Shown one piece after another: positions 1 through 4,928 of a stretch of 6,510 nucleotides of DNA. The position numbers and the translations under genes were made by a program. The stretch comes from Candidatus Odyssella thessalonicensis. GTDB taxonomy: Bacteria > Pseudomonadota > Alphaproteobacteria > Bin65. Where the stretch lies: NCBI GenBank assembly GCA_005240015.1, contig SBBV01000096.1:1-6510 (forward strand), given 5' to 3'. The stretch's first letter is position 1, and every line of letters begins with the position of its first letter. The notes under the pieces are model-generated. The model was not told where the DNA came from. It saw only the letters and a list, made by a program, of their open reading frames with translations, and searched no databases.

Positions 1-1078
1 GGCGAGGAAGGGCCGCAAGATGGGCCACGTCACGCGCCTGCTCCCCCGCACCGACCTTGCCGTAGAGGTGGAGGCGCGCGTTGGGCTCCTTCAGATAATC
101 GGCCCAGCGACTCGCGTCGTCGCCAAGCAGGTTGATCATCACCGCGTCGGCGTGGCGCTCGGGCGAGCCCAGCGGCAGGCCGCACACCGCGCGCACGAGC
201 TGCTCGAACTGGCTCACGAGGCACGCGTCGATCGTCCAGTGACCGGAATTGTGCGGGCGCGGCGCCAGCTCGTTGACGAGAATGCGGCCGTCGTCGGTGA
301 CGAACATCTCGACCGCGAGCAGCCCCACGAGATCGAGCGCGGTGGCGAGGCGCGCCGCGAGCGCCTCGGCCTGCTCGGCGAGGCCGCGCGAGATCGGCGC
401 GGGTGCTATCGTCTCGGACAAGATGTGCTCGCGGTGGCGGTTCTCGACCGGCACATAGGCGCGCGTGGCGCCGTCGACGCCGCGCGCGACGATCACCGAG
501 ATCTCGCGTGTGAACTTGACGAAGCCTTCAAGGATCGCGGGCTTGCCGCCGATGCCGTCCCAGGCTTCGACCGGATTGTCGCGATGCGCGATGATGCGCT
601 GGCCCTTGCCGTCATAGCCCATGCGCCGCGTCTTCAACACGGCGGGGCGTCCGATGCGCCCGAGTGCCGGGATCAGAGCCTTGAGGTCGTCGACCCGCTC
701 ATAGGGCGCTGTGCCGCCGCCGGCCCGGCGCACGAAATCCTTCTCCGCCATGCGGTCCTGCGTGATGGCGAGCACCTGCGCGCTCGGCCGCACCGGCTTG
801 CCGAGGCTTTCGAGGAACGACACCGCCTCGGCCGGCACGTTCTCGAATTCGAGCGTCACCACGTCGGCCACGCGCGCGAAATGCGCGAGCGCGGCCTCGT
901 CGGTGTAGTCGGCGTGGATCGTGAGCGCCGAGACGTGCGAGGCCGGCGCATCGTCCTCCGGCGTTAGCACCACGACGCGATAGCCGAGCGCCGACGCGGC
1001 CAGCGCCGTCATCCGCCCCAGCTGTCCGGCGCCGAGGATGCCGATCGTGGCGCCGGGCGGAATCGCTGCGGCCGTCAT
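1..1078 (-). CDS. purK: 5-(carboxyamino)imidazole ribonucleotide synthase PurK (3' end beyond the left edge)
   Basis: Cytosolic ATP-grasp enzyme of de novo purine synthesis: AIR + ATP + bicarbonate gives N5-CAIR + ADP + Pi. Its product is passed to PurE, encoded just upstream. Translating from ATG at 1078 gives an open frame of 359 residues to the window edge. Visible motifs are the N-terminal nucleotide-fold loop GAGQLGRM (16-23), EFENV (77-81), the ATP-binding lid KTRRMGYDGKGQ (149-160), and the metal/ATP-binding segment NELAPRPHNSG (269-279). PurK proteins usually have about 355-380 residues, so only a short tail should be missing. The last visible residues are divergent from the usual RPGRKMGH-like ending but remain in frame. 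The start lies 16 bp after the purE stop, with no strong Shine-Dalgarno, so translation is probably coupled to purE. Identity is firm from the motifs. A large open frame on the opposite strand here is a codon-bias shadow. Confidence 0.96.
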   Translation of the reverse strand, partial: MTAAAIPPGATIGILGAGQLGRMTALAASALGYRVVVLTPEDDAPASHVSALTIHADYTDEAALAHFARVADVVTLEFENVPAEAVSFLESLGKPVRPSAQVLAITQDRMAEKDFVRRAGGGTAPYERVDDLKALIPALGRIGRPAVLKTRRMGYDGKGQRIIAHRDNPVEAWDGIGGKPAILEGFVKFTREISVIVARGVDGATRAYVPVENRHREHILSETIAPAPISRGLAEQAEALAARLATALDLVGLLAVEMFVTDDGRILVNELAPRPHNSGHWTIDACLVSQFEQLVRAVCGLPLGSPERHADAVMINLLGDDASRWADYLKEPNARLHLYGKVGAGEQARDVAHLAALPR

Positions 1079-1094
1079 GGCAAGGCCGAGCCGC

Positions 1095-1583
1095 TCACGC
1101 CGGCTTCTTGCCGACCGCGGCTGTCTGCTTCGCGCGCCAGGCGGCGAGCCGCCGCGCCAGCGCCTTGTCTTCGAGCGCCAGGATCGCGGCGGCAAGCAGA
1201 CCGGCATTGCGCGCACCCGCCTTGCCGACCGCGAGCGTGCCCACCGGCACGCCGCCGGGCATTTGCGCGATAGAAAGCAGCGAATCGAGGCCCTTGAGCG
1301 CCTTGCTCTCGACCGGCACGCCGAGCACCGGCAGGGTCGTGAGCGAGGCGATCATGCCGGGAAGATGCGCAGCACCCCCGGCGCCGGCGATCACGACCTT
1401 GACGCCGTTGGACTTCGCGCCCTCGGCGAATTTGAACATGCGCTTGGGCGTCCGGTGCGCCGAGACGATGCGCGCCTGGTGGCGCACGCCGAGCTCCTTC
1501 AGCACGGCGGCGGCTTCCTTCATCGTCTCCCAATCGGATTGGCTGCCCATCACGATCGCGACGGGCGGCGCAGGGCGAGGCAT
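1095..1583 (-). CDS. purE: N5-carboxyaminoimidazole ribonucleotide mutase PurE (class I)
   Basis: Converts N5-CAIR, the PurK product, to CAIR (4-carboxy-5-aminoimidazole ribonucleotide) by moving the carboxylate. Class I PurE is normally a cytosolic octamer. The protein has 162 residues, the usual size. It carries MGSQSDW (12-18), SAHRTP (41-46), the glycine-rich loop [12 protein letters not shown] (66-77), and the C-terminal block [14 protein letters not shown]. Aligning by eye with E. coli PurE, S14, D17, S41, H43 and R44 match its active-site S16, D19, S43, H45 and R46, so the enzyme should be active. The SAHRTP type and the purK neighbour argue for the class I mutase rather than the class II AIR carboxylase. 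It is the first gene of a purE-purK pair. A candidate promoter lies about 30 bp upstream, and a weak GGGG stretch precedes the ATG. Confidence 0.97.
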   Translation of the reverse strand: MPRPAPPVAIVMGSQSDWETMKEAAAVLKELGVRHQARIVSAHRTPKRMFKFAEGAKSNGVKVVIAGAGGAAHLPGMIASLTTLPVLGVPVESKALKGLDSLLSIAQMPGGVPVGTLAVGKAGARNAGLLAAAILALEDKALARRLAAWRAKQTAAVGKKPA

Positions 1584-1615
1584 CGCTTGTCCCCGGGGCC
1601 GGAAAAGAACGTGGG

Positions 1616-1643
1616 ACTATACGGGCGCCCGTCTTGGCCGCAA
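1616..1643 (-). promoter_or_regulatory. Candidate sigma-70-type promoter of purE-purK
   Basis: Reading the minus strand, TTGCGG (1643-1638) and TATAGT (1621-1616) are separated by 16 bp. The -10 matches TATAAT at five of six positions and the -35 matches TTGACA at only three. Initiation would fall near 1609, leaving a leader of roughly 25 nt before the purE ATG, too short for a riboswitch. The -35 box lies 7 bp from the left arm of the palindromic element at 1651-1888, so that element sits directly upstream of the promoter. I see no clear PurR-type operator. This is a by-eye call. Confidence 0.42.
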
Positions 1644-1696
1644 GGCGGTAAAGTGAACAGGGAGCTTGGGAGCCGGGGAGAAGTAAGACAGGCTCA

Positions 1697-1736
1697 CCAC
1701 CAAGACACCAAGACGCGGAGGCACGAAGAAGAAAAG
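1697..1736 (+). repeat. Five octamers in the left arm of the palindromic element
   Basis: Reading plus: CCACCAAG, ACACCAAG, ACGCGGAG, GCACGAAG, AAGAAAAG, an exact 8-bp period with no spacers. Most units fit RCACSRAG with drift, and the last unit is degenerate. The copies in the opposite arm are in the same phase but differ in sequence. Confidence 0.75.
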
Positions 1737-1740
1737 AATT

Positions 1741-1758
1741 GCGCGCGAAGACGCGCGC
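1741..1758 (+). repeat. Perfect 7-bp-stem hairpin, left of the element centre
   Basis: GCGCGCG-AAGA-CGCGCGC: a perfect stem with a 4-nt loop. It is the mirror image of the hairpin at 1784-1801, with three base pairs swapped on both sides of the stem. Confidence 0.7.
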
Positions 1759-1783
1759 CGAAGTAGGCAAGAAGCTTCCTTTC

Positions 1784-1801
1784 GCGCCGCTCTTGCGGCG
1801 C
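1784..1801 (+). repeat. Perfect 7-bp-stem hairpin, right of the element centre
   Basis: GCGCCGC-TCTT-GCGGCGC: a perfect stem. The loop is the reverse complement of the AAGA loop in the partner hairpin at 1741-1758. There is no T-run after it on either strand, so it is not a classical terminator. Confidence 0.7.
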
Positions 1802-1802
1802 A

Positions 1803-1842
1803 ACCTTCTTCTCGGTGTCTCGGTGCCTTCGTGCCTTGGTGG
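1803..1842 (-). repeat. Five octamers in the right arm of the palindromic element
   Basis: Reading minus from 1842: CCACCAAG, GCACGAAG, GCACCGAG, ACACCGAG, AAGAAGGT. The phase is the same as in the left arm, and the first unit is identical. The middle units match each other within an arm about as well as they match their partner in the other arm, suggesting that units have been shuffled or re-copied. Confidence 0.72.
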
Positions 1843-1891
1843 TGAGCCTTTCTTATGTCTCCCCGGCTCCCCGCCTCCCTGTTCACTTCCA

Positions 1892-2131
1892 CTACGCGAT
1901 GATGTCCGGCAGCAGCATGCTCTCGATGTGGGTGATCTGGTCCTTGAGCATGAGCTTGCGCTTCTTCAAGCGCTGCACACGGAGCTGGTCGAACGGCGCC
2001 TCTTCGGTCACGCGCGCGATCACGTCGTCGAGGTCGCGGTGCTCGGTGCGCAATTCCTCGAGCTTGCGCTTCAGTATCTCGCGCTGTTCCTGGTCGAGTT
2101 TCAAGGCGCGCTCCGCTCCCTCCGCCGCCAT
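1892..2131 (-). CDS. YdcH/DUF465-family small coiled-coil protein
   Basis: A 79-residue, highly charged, helical protein with no signal peptide or membrane segment. Residues about 12-72 look like a long alpha-helical hairpin: a heptad-like first half, the turn EEAPFDQL, then RVQRLKKRKLMLKDQI and the tail ESMLLPDIIA. The basic RLKKRKLxLKDxI block and LLPDIIA ending are what I associate with alphaproteobacterial members of DUF465 (PF04325, YdcH). The family is common in proteobacteria and has no well-defined function, so I assign none. The ATG at 2131 gives the usual family length; no good Shine-Dalgarno precedes it. A candidate promoter lies in the divergent gap. The gene is followed after 3 bp by the palindromic element, then by purE on the same strand. 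Whether transcription continues into purEK is unknown. Confidence 0.88.
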   Translation of the reverse strand: MAAEGAERALKLDQEQREILKRKLEELRTEHRDLDDVIARVTEEAPFDQLRVQRLKKRKLMLKDQITHIESMLLPDIIA

Positions 2132-2157
2132 TCCGCGGCGCGCAGATTCAGCCTAGA

Positions 2158-2186
2158 AAGATACTCTCTTGACCCCGATTCGTCAC
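2158..2186 (-). promoter_or_regulatory. Candidate promoter for the ydcH-like gene
   Basis: Minus strand: GTGACG (2186-2181), a 17-bp spacer, then TATCTT (2163-2158). Each box matches the sigma-70 consensus at four of six positions. The start would fall near 2150, about 20 nt before the ATG. The whole divergent gap to the plus-strand gene is only 60 bp. I found no convincing plus-strand promoter in it. Confidence 0.35.
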
Positions 2187-2191
2187 CCCCA

Positions 2192-2755
2192 ATGGACTTT
2201 CCCAAGCACGACTTCTGGGACTATTCGGTAGCGCTCTACGGCAAGGACGGCGTCGCACCCGCCTGCCTCGCACTGCAGGAGCGCCACGGCGTCGACGTGA
2301 ACGCGCTGATGTTCTGCCTCTGGCTGGCGGCGACCGGGCGCGGCCCCGCCGCGCGCGAGGCACTCGACGCCGCTTTCGCCGCCGTCGCGGCCTGGCACGC
2401 GCAGGTCGTGCGCACGCTCCGCCCGCTGCGCCAGCGCCTCAAATTCGGCTTCGAGCCGGTGGATGCGGAGCTCGTGCGGGCGCTGCGCTCGCGCATCCAG
2501 AAGATCGAGATCGACGCCGAGCATCTCGAACAGCTCACGCTGGCCGCCTCGGCGGCCGCAAGCGCGCCGGCCCGCGCCGGTGCCGGCGCCGACGATCAGG
2601 CGCGCCATGCCGCGCAGCACGCCGCCTGCTACTTCGCGCGTCTCGGCGCCAAGCCCGCCGCCGAGGATTTCGCCGCGCTCTGCGTCATTCTCGCCGCCGC
2701 TTTCGCGTTGCCCGAGCCGGCGCTTCGGGCGCATCTTCAGCGGTCCTTCGCATGA
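2192..2755 (+). CDS. TIGR02444 (DUF2390) family protein of unknown function
   Basis: A 187-residue soluble, alanine-rich, mainly helical protein with no signal peptide. The N-terminal block FWDYSVALY (8-16), followed by CLALQERHGVDVNALMF (25-41) and CLWLA, is the signature I recognise for the TIGR02444/DUF2390 family of proteobacterial proteins, whose role is not known. The middle carries an alanine-rich, low-complexity stretch (about 125-145) before a final helical segment. The frame is open for another 151 codons upstream, but that stretch overlaps the ydcH gene and the palindromic element. The ATG at 2192 puts the family signature at the right distance from the N-terminus. No clear Shine-Dalgarno precedes the start. 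The downstream phosphatase begins 20 bp after this stop, which suggests a two-gene operon. A functional link between the two is not evident. Confidence 0.85.
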   Translation: MDFPKHDFWDYSVALYGKDGVAPACLALQERHGVDVNALMFCLWLAATGRGPAAREALDAAFAAVAAWHAQVVRTLRPLRQRLKFGFEPVDAELVRALRSRIQKIEIDAEHLEQLTLAASAAASAPARAGAGADDQARHAAQHAACYFARLGAKPAAEDFAALCVILAAAFALPEPALRAHLQRSFA

Positions 2756-2763
2756 TCGGCCTT

Positions 2764-2770
2764 GGGAGGA
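2764..2770 (+). promoter_or_regulatory. Strong Shine-Dalgarno that sets a GTG start for the phosphatase
   Basis: GGGAGGA lies 5-6 nt upstream of an in-frame GTG at 2776. The earlier in-frame ATG at 2752, which overlaps the previous stop as ATGA, has no such site and would put this Shine-Dalgarno inside the coding region. Starting at the GTG also gives a standard signal peptide. Confidence 0.8.
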
Positions 2771-2775
2771 ACTGC

Positions 2776-4284
2776 GTGCGTTTCCGGTCCCTGCTCCCCG
2801 CTCTCGTCCTCGCACTCGGCGCGGCCCTGGCCGCGGCCGCCGGCGCACAAGACCAGCGGATCGCGACGCGGCTCACCTTCATCCACTTCAACGACGCCTA
2901 TCAGATCTCGCCGCGCCGCGGCCTGGGCGGCATGGGCCCGATGGCGACCTTGATCCAGCGCGAGCGCGCGCGCGCGCCGCAGTCGGTCCTGACCTTCGGC
3001 GGCGATCTCATCTCGCCCTCGCTGCTCTCGGGCATCACCAAGGGCGCCCACATGATCGAGTTCGCCAACGCGCTGCGCCTCCAAGTCGCAGTGCTCGGCA
3101 ATCACGAGTTCGATTTCGGGCCCGAGGTGCTGGCGCAGCGCCTTGCCGAATCCAAGTTCCCCTGGCTCGGCGCCAACGTGCTCGGCACCGACGGCAAGAC
3201 CTTTCCCGGCGTGCAGGCGACCCGCGTGCTACCGGTGGGCCCGGTCAAGGTGGGTTTTTTCGGCCTGGTGACGCCCGAGGCGCGGCTCTACATCCGCGGC
3301 GGCACGCCGGTGAACTTCGCGCCCTTCCTCCCCGCCGCGCGCCTGGCGGTGGCGCAGCTGAAGCAGGAGGGCGCCCAGGTGATCGTGGCGGTCACGCACA
3401 TGAACCTGCACGAAGACCAGCAGCTGGTGCGCGAGGTAACCGGTCTCCATCTCGTGCTGGGCGGGCACGAGCACATCCCGATCACGGTCTATGAGCGCGG
3501 CGTGCTCATCTTGAAGGCCGGCAGCGACGCGGAGTTCCTGGGCGTCGCCGATCTCGACGTCGTCATCGAGAAGGGCTCGGTCACCGCGATCCCGTCCTGG
3601 CGCCTCGTCGCCAATTACGGCGTCGTCGCCGACCCCGGCGTGCAGGCGCTGGTCCGGCGCTACGAGCAGCAGCTCGACCGCGAGATGGGCCAGCCGGTCG
3701 GCAAGACCGAGACGGCGATGGACAGCCACGCCGCCACCGTGCGCCTGCGCGAAGCGGCGATCGGCAATCTCGTCGCCGATGCGATCCGCGCCGCCACCGG
3801 CGCCGACGTCGCGCTGGTCAACGGCGGCGGCCTGCGCGGCAACAAGGAATACCCGGCGGGCGCCAATATCACCGCGCGCGACATTTTCTCGGAGATGCCG
3901 TTCGGCAACGTCGTGCTGGTGCTCGAGGCCAAGGGCTCCGACCTCAAAGCGATGCTCGAGCACGGCCTGTCCCGCGCCGGCCAGGAGTTCGGCGGCTTCC
4001 CGCAGATCTCGGGCGTCAATCTCGTCTTCGACGCCACGAAGCCCGTCGGCCAGCGCATCGAGAGCGTGCTCGTCGGCGAATGGGCGCTCGATCCCAACCG
4101 CACCTACCGGCTCGCGGTCAACGACTTCCTCGCCGCCGGCGGCGACGGCTATGCGATGCTGCAGAACCTGAAGCGCATCGTCGACGCCAATGCCGGCCCG
4201 CTCATGGCCGGCGCGGTGATCGAATACATCAAACAAAAGGGAACGGTTGCGCCCAAGGTCGAAGGCCGAATCGCGCCGAAATGA
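2776..4284 (+). CDS. Secreted bifunctional metallophosphatase/5'-nucleotidase (UshA/CD73-like)
   Basis: A 502-residue exported phosphohydrolase with the two-domain layout of 5'-nucleotidases. It probably removes phosphate from nucleotides or related phosphoesters in the periplasm. The GTG start gives MRFR, a hydrophobic core rich in Leu and Ala, and a likely cleavage after AGA (about residue 23-24). The calcineurin-like domain shows HFNDAY (37-42), GGD (75-77), GNHE (108-111), VTHMNLH (H208, H212) and GGHEH (229-233). The C-terminal nucleotidase domain (about 310-490) shows NGGGLRG (349-355), GGFPQISG and NDFLAAGGDGY (449-459). The first metal motif reads D-x-Y where UshA and CD73 have D-x-H; other metal ligands look intact. 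Length is slightly short of UshA (about 550). Nucleotide salvage would fit, but the substrate cannot be read from sequence, and sugar-nucleotide or other phosphoesters are possible. Confidence 0.92.
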   Translation: MRFRSLLPALVLALGAALAAAAGAQDQRIATRLTFIHFNDAYQISPRRGLGGMGPMATLIQRERARAPQSVLTFGGDLISPSLLSGITKGAHMIEFANALRLQVAVLGNHEFDFGPEVLAQRLAESKFPWLGANVLGTDGKTFPGVQATRVLPVGPVKVGFFGLVTPEARLYIRGGTPVNFAPFLPAARLAVAQLKQEGAQVIVAVTHMNLHEDQQLVREVTGLHLVLGGHEHIPITVYERGVLILKAGSDAEFLGVADLDVVIEKGSVTAIPSWRLVANYGVVADPGVQALVRRYEQQLDREMGQPVGKTETAMDSHAATVRLREAAIGNLVADAIRAATGADVALVNGGGLRGNKEYPAGANITARDIFSEMPFGNVVLVLEAKGSDLKAMLEHGLSRAGQEFGGFPQISGVNLVFDATKPVGQRIESVLVGEWALDPNRTYRLAVNDFLAAGGDGYAMLQNLKRIVDANAGPLMAGAVIEYIKQKGTVAPKVEGRIAPK

Positions 4285-4285
4285 C

Positions 4286-4402
4286 CGTCATCCCGAGCGA
4301 AGCAGATGGGACCGCGCGCCTCCAGGCGCGCCCTTGTTGCGGCGGGACCAAAGAGCGCGGCTGGAGCCGCGCGGTCCCATGCCGCGTTGCGTCAGGATGA
4401 CG
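4286..4402. repeat. ~117-bp palindromic element with paired hairpins (BIME/MITE-like)
   Basis: The outer ends are the inverted pair CGTCATCC (4286-4293) and GGATGACG (4395-4402). Inside, 4306-4331 and 4355-4380 are inverted copies matching at 24 of 26 positions; each begins ATGGGACCGCGCG when read inward. Each arm folds on itself: GCGCGCC-TCCA-GGCGCGC (4314-4331) and GCGCGGC-TGGA-GCCGCGC (4355-4372). The element starts 2 bp after the phosphatase stop and ends 13 bp before the acetyltransferase ATG, so it fills this gap. There is no T-tract, so a rho-independent terminator is not clear, although such a hairpin could slow polymerase or protect mRNA ends. I infer an interspersed intergenic repeat; copy number needs a genome. 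Confidence 0.75.
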
Positions 4403-4415
4403 CTGCTTGGGCGCC

Positions 4416-4868
4416 ATGAACATCTCGATCGCACGCGAACGCCCGGACAGCGCGGACGCAAAGCGCCTCATCGGCGAACTTCAGGCGGTGCTGAGCCCCC
4501 ACTACCCGCCCGAAAGCCAGCACGGCTACAGCGTCGACAAGCTGATCCGCGAGAACGTGCATTTCTTCGTGCTGCGGGCTGAGCAAGAGCCGGCCGCGTG
4601 CGGCGGCATCCAGTTCTATCCCGATTTCGGCGAGCTGAAGCGCATGTTCGTGCGCCCGGATTGGCGCGGGCGGGGATTCGGCCGCGCGATCCTGGAGCGT
4701 CTCGCCGCCCATGCACGGGCCAACGCCTGCAACCTGCTGCGGCTCGAAACCGGCATCCACCAGCACGAGGCGATCCGCCTCTACGAGCGCTGGGGCTTCG
4801 CGAGCATCCCCGCCTTTCCGCCCTATGCGCCGGATCCGTTGAGCCTCTTCTACGAAAAACGGCTGTGA
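4416..4868 (+). CDS. GNAT-family N-acetyltransferase
   Basis: A 150-residue cytosolic acetyltransferase that transfers acetyl from acetyl-CoA to an unidentified substrate. The acetyl-CoA pyrophosphate-binding loop is RGRGFG (84-89), fitting the R/Q-x-x-G-x-G/A pattern, preceded by the strand ELKRMFVRP (73-81). The last conserved block is LRLETGIHQHEAIRLYERWG (108-127), where Y123 sits where many GNATs have the catalytic general acid. The ending PDPLSLFYEK looks like a conserved feature of one uncharacterised GNAT subgroup. ATG 4416 is preferred over an in-frame TTG at 4407, which adds three residues and has no better ribosome-binding site. Transcription may read through from the phosphatase across the palindromic element, as I see no separate promoter. 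The gene converges on the dienelactone hydrolase gene 60 bp away. Confidence 0.9.
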   Translation: MNISIARERPDSADAKRLIGELQAVLSPHYPPESQHGYSVDKLIRENVHFFVLRAEQEPAACGGIQFYPDFGELKRMFVRPDWRGRGFGRAILERLAAHARANACNLLRLETGIHQHEAIRLYERWGFASIPAFPPYAPDPLSLFYEKRL

Positions 4869-4900
4869 AAAAAACAGGGGCGGGTTTGAATCCCGCCCCT
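4868..4900 (-). terminator. Rho-independent terminator of the dienelactone hydrolase gene
   Basis: On the minus strand a perfect 9-bp stem, AGGGGCGGG (4900-4892) with CCCGCCCCT (4884-4876), encloses a 7-nt loop. One G follows, then seven T (4874-4868), and the stem begins 28 bp after the stop codon at 4929. That is a textbook intrinsic terminator for the minus-strand gene. On the plus strand the same stem has no T-run after it, so it should serve the acetyltransferase less well. The A-run overlaps the last base of the acetyltransferase stop codon. Confidence 0.9.
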
Positions 4901-4928
4901 ACGCTTGAAACGTCGTCCGATCGGGCGA

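Larger units (their letters stand above)
1651..1888. mobile_element. 238-bp imperfect palindromic element (MITE-like), arms 1651-1736 and 1803-1888
   Basis: The left arm 1651-1736 aligns without gaps to the reverse complement of 1803-1888 at about 69 of 86 positions. The outer 54 bp are the best conserved (48 of 54), and both tips read AAGTGAACAGGGAG. Inside each arm lies a run of octamers of the type RCACSRAG, and the 66-bp centre holds two hairpins that are mirror images of each other. The element fills nearly all of the gap between ydcH and purE: the right arm ends 3 bp from the ydcH stop and the left arm 7 bp from the purE -35 box. No transposase is present, and I found no convincing target-site duplication. 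I infer a non-autonomous interspersed repeat. It might also act as a large terminator hairpin after ydcH, although no T-tract is visible. Short open frames across it, with translations such as HHQDTKTRRHEE, are not genes. Confidence 0.75.

Noticed and set aside
20..967. 315-codon open frame on the plus strand opposite purK
   Set aside because: It is antisense to a gene with all PurK motifs, and its Arg/His/Glu-rich translation is typical of an antisense shadow in GC-rich DNA.
1697..1842. CRISPR-like array from the octamer runs
   Set aside because: Units are 8 bp with no spacers and lie in inverted arms. There is no repeat-spacer pattern and no cas gene.
1617..1892. 91-codon minus-strand open frame across the palindromic element
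   Set aside because: Its translation comes from the repeat arms and centre. It has no domain, no ribosome-binding site and no independent support.
1644..1895. Target-site duplication flanking the 1651-1888 element
   Set aside because: Flanking bases on the two sides do not match beyond a possible TA, so the insertion mechanism cannot be read from this window.
1739..2191. Upstream 151-codon extension of the TIGR02444 gene
   Set aside because: It runs through the palindromic element and antisense to the ydcH-like gene. The family signature begins eight residues after the ATG at 2192.
3229..4236. 335-codon open frame on the minus strand inside the phosphatase gene
   Set aside because: The sense strand encodes clear metallophosphatase and nucleotidase motifs. 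The antisense product is low-complexity with no recognisable domain.
4407..4415. TTG start for the acetyltransferase
   Set aside because: It adds only three residues, and the ATG at 4416 is the more likely initiation codon.
4229..4471. Small open frames across the 4286-4402 element on both strands
   Set aside because: They consist of repeat sequence and the ends of neighbouring genes. Translations such as PSASLGMTVI are familiar artefacts of intergenic repeats.
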